DNA from: Paenibacillus sinopodophylli
GTDB taxonomy: Bacteria > Bacillota > Bacilli > Paenibacillales > Paenibacillaceae
Assembly: GCF_005930355.1 (NCBI RefSeq)
Contig: NZ_VDBO01000001.1
Coordinates: 1,461,339-1,525,338 of the forward strand
Direction: 5' to 3'
DNA: 64,000 nucleotides
The notes under the pieces were generated by a model. The model was not told the origin of the DNA. It was given only the letters and a program-made list of their open reading frames with translations, and made no database searches. The translations under genes were made by a program, and so were the position numbers. Shown in pieces: positions 63,167 through 64,000 of this stretch (position 1 is the first letter of the stretch; each line of letters starts with the position of its first letter).

Positions 63167-64000
63167 ATGTGGAAACGTACAGGAAAGGTGCTGCAAATCG
63201 CCTCCACCTACATGGGGACAATCGTAGGAGCAGGCTTTGCCACCGGACAAGAAATTTTACAATTTTTCACAAGGTTCGGATATTGGGGTTCTATCACTAT
63301 TGCTTTGACTACTGTTCTCTTTATTTGGCTGGGTACCAAGATGATGCTTATTTCCAGCCAGATCAAGGCAAAATCGTATGAAGATTTGAACAAAGCGTTA
63401 TTCGGTGACAAATATGGGCGCATAATCAGCCATTTCATGCTCGTCGTTCTTCTAGGTGTTACAGCCGTTATGCTCGCAGGAGCAGGGACGATCTTCTATG
63501 AGCATTGGAATATCTCTTACCAGTCCGGTCTGTTGATTACGATAGCAGCCTGTTATTTCTTGCTTCGCAAAGGAATGAATGCGATCTTGACGGTTAATGC
63601 GATCGTGGTTCCGATCATGCTGCTCTTTACCGTTCTTATTATGATCGATACCTTCCGAACTCCCGGCGCGGACAAGTTCATCACGCTGGCGAGTGATCAT
63701 TCCATCTGGGCTGCATGGGCTTCGCCCTTTCTGTATACCGCCTTCAACCTTTCCATGTCACAAGCGGTGCTCGTACCGCTTGGTGCTGAAATTAACGATC
63801 GCAAGGTAATCATAGCCGGCTCATGGGTAGGCGGCATCGGCATCGGCTTTATGCTGCTTGCCGGACATATTGCTCTATCCGTGCATATGCCAGGTATTCA
63901 GCAGTTCGCCATCCCGATGGGCGGGATCGCTCGTCAGCTCGGCCCTAGCGTACAATTTATTTATATTTTTATTATTTTCGCAGAAATTTTCACCACGCTC
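63167..64000 (+). CDS. YkvI family membrane protein (cut by window end)
   Basis: The frame starts at an ATG ten bases after GGAGG and stays open for 278 codons to the window edge. The start MWKRTGKVLQIASTYMGTIV and GAGFATGQEILQFFTRFG is the YkvI signature, followed by repeated hydrophobic segments (about seven visible) and AAWASPFLYTAFNLSMSQAVL. YkvI relatives belong to the LeuT-fold (APC/NSS-like) group; no substrate is known. It diverges from the ArsB-like gene across 115 bases. Confidence 0.85.
   Translation, partial: MWKRTGKVLQIASTYMGTIVGAGFATGQEILQFFTRFGYWGSITIALTTVLFIWLGTKMMLISSQIKAKSYEDLNKALFGDKYGRIISHFMLVVLLGVTAVMLAGAGTIFYEHWNISYQSGLLITIAACYFLLRKGMNAILTVNAIVVPIMLLFTVLIMIDTFRTPGADKFITLASDHSIWAAWASPFLYTAFNLSMSQAVLVPLGAEINDRKVIIAGSWVGGIGIGFMLLAGHIALSVHMPGIQQFAIPMGGIARQLGPSVQFIYIFIIFAEIFTTL

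Overview
The window reads as chromosomal DNA of a Paenibacillus-like member of the Bacillales. Pointers are strong GGAGG ribosome-binding sites with many TTG/GTG starts, an adenosylcobalamin-dependent ribonucleotide reductase, Bacillus-type families (YqhH/YqhG, YqzE, YkvI, YqcI/YcgG, YdfHIJ, Xpt), cre-like CcpA sites, and large secreted plant-polysaccharide hydrolases (GH74-CBM3, GH5 and GH3 with accessory domains). Species cannot be fixed from the sequence alone.

Layout. 1-10.8 kb: a GH74 xyloglucanase (cut by the window edge), an amidase, an alpha/beta hydrolase, a DUF1989 protein, a LysE exporter, a YqcI/YcgG protein, an amino-acid permease, a FadH-like dienoyl-CoA reductase and a small Arg/Gly repeat protein. 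11-19.4 kb: a YHYH protein, a YdfH/YdfI two-component system with its MMPL exporter, and an oxidoreductase operon (NAD(P)-binding protein, aldo/keto reductase, cupin) divergent from a TetR regulator. 19.4-29.3 kb: core genes (nrdJ, yqhH-yqhG, yqzE, cell-wall amidase, polysaccharide deacetylase, Rrf2, xpt). 29.4-31.6 kb: a gene joining an AraC regulator to a lipoprotein-type siderophore-binding domain, then tRNA-Leu(CAG).

31.7-45.3 kb is an AT-rich accessory island directly after the tRNA. It holds an inactivated IS3 element, nuclease-like genes (a membrane-anchored Mrr-type endonuclease, a GHKL/MORC-like ATPase with a possible C-terminal nuclease domain, a PD-(D/E)XK-like protein), a serine recombinase, a run of tiny genes many of which carry single inactivating lesions, and a decayed IS4-family element flanked by gene fragments. 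45.4-52.3 kb holds a GH3 and a GH5 secreted glycosidase. 52.5-54.2 kb holds RtcB and a 30-residue membrane peptide. 54.6-56.6 kb holds a second AraC-binding-protein gene, paralogous to the first. 56.6-64 kb returns to mostly chromosomal genes after an IS3 relic and a NERD-HRDC nuclease-like gene: small hypotheticals, a second xpt, a lipoprotein, an ArsB-like transporter and a YkvI-family protein cut by the window end.

Most notable: in both AraC-binding-protein genes the reading frame runs without a stop from the AraC DNA-binding domain through a lipoprotein signal sequence into a FecB-type periplasmic-binding domain. In both, exactly at the junction, the DNA contains a perfect 7-1-7 Fur-box-like palindrome with a plausible promoter in front and an in-frame ATG behind it (codon 319 in both). 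This suggests two products from one frame: a membrane-tethered iron-responsive regulator and a separately made, Fur-controlled siderophore-binding lipoprotein.
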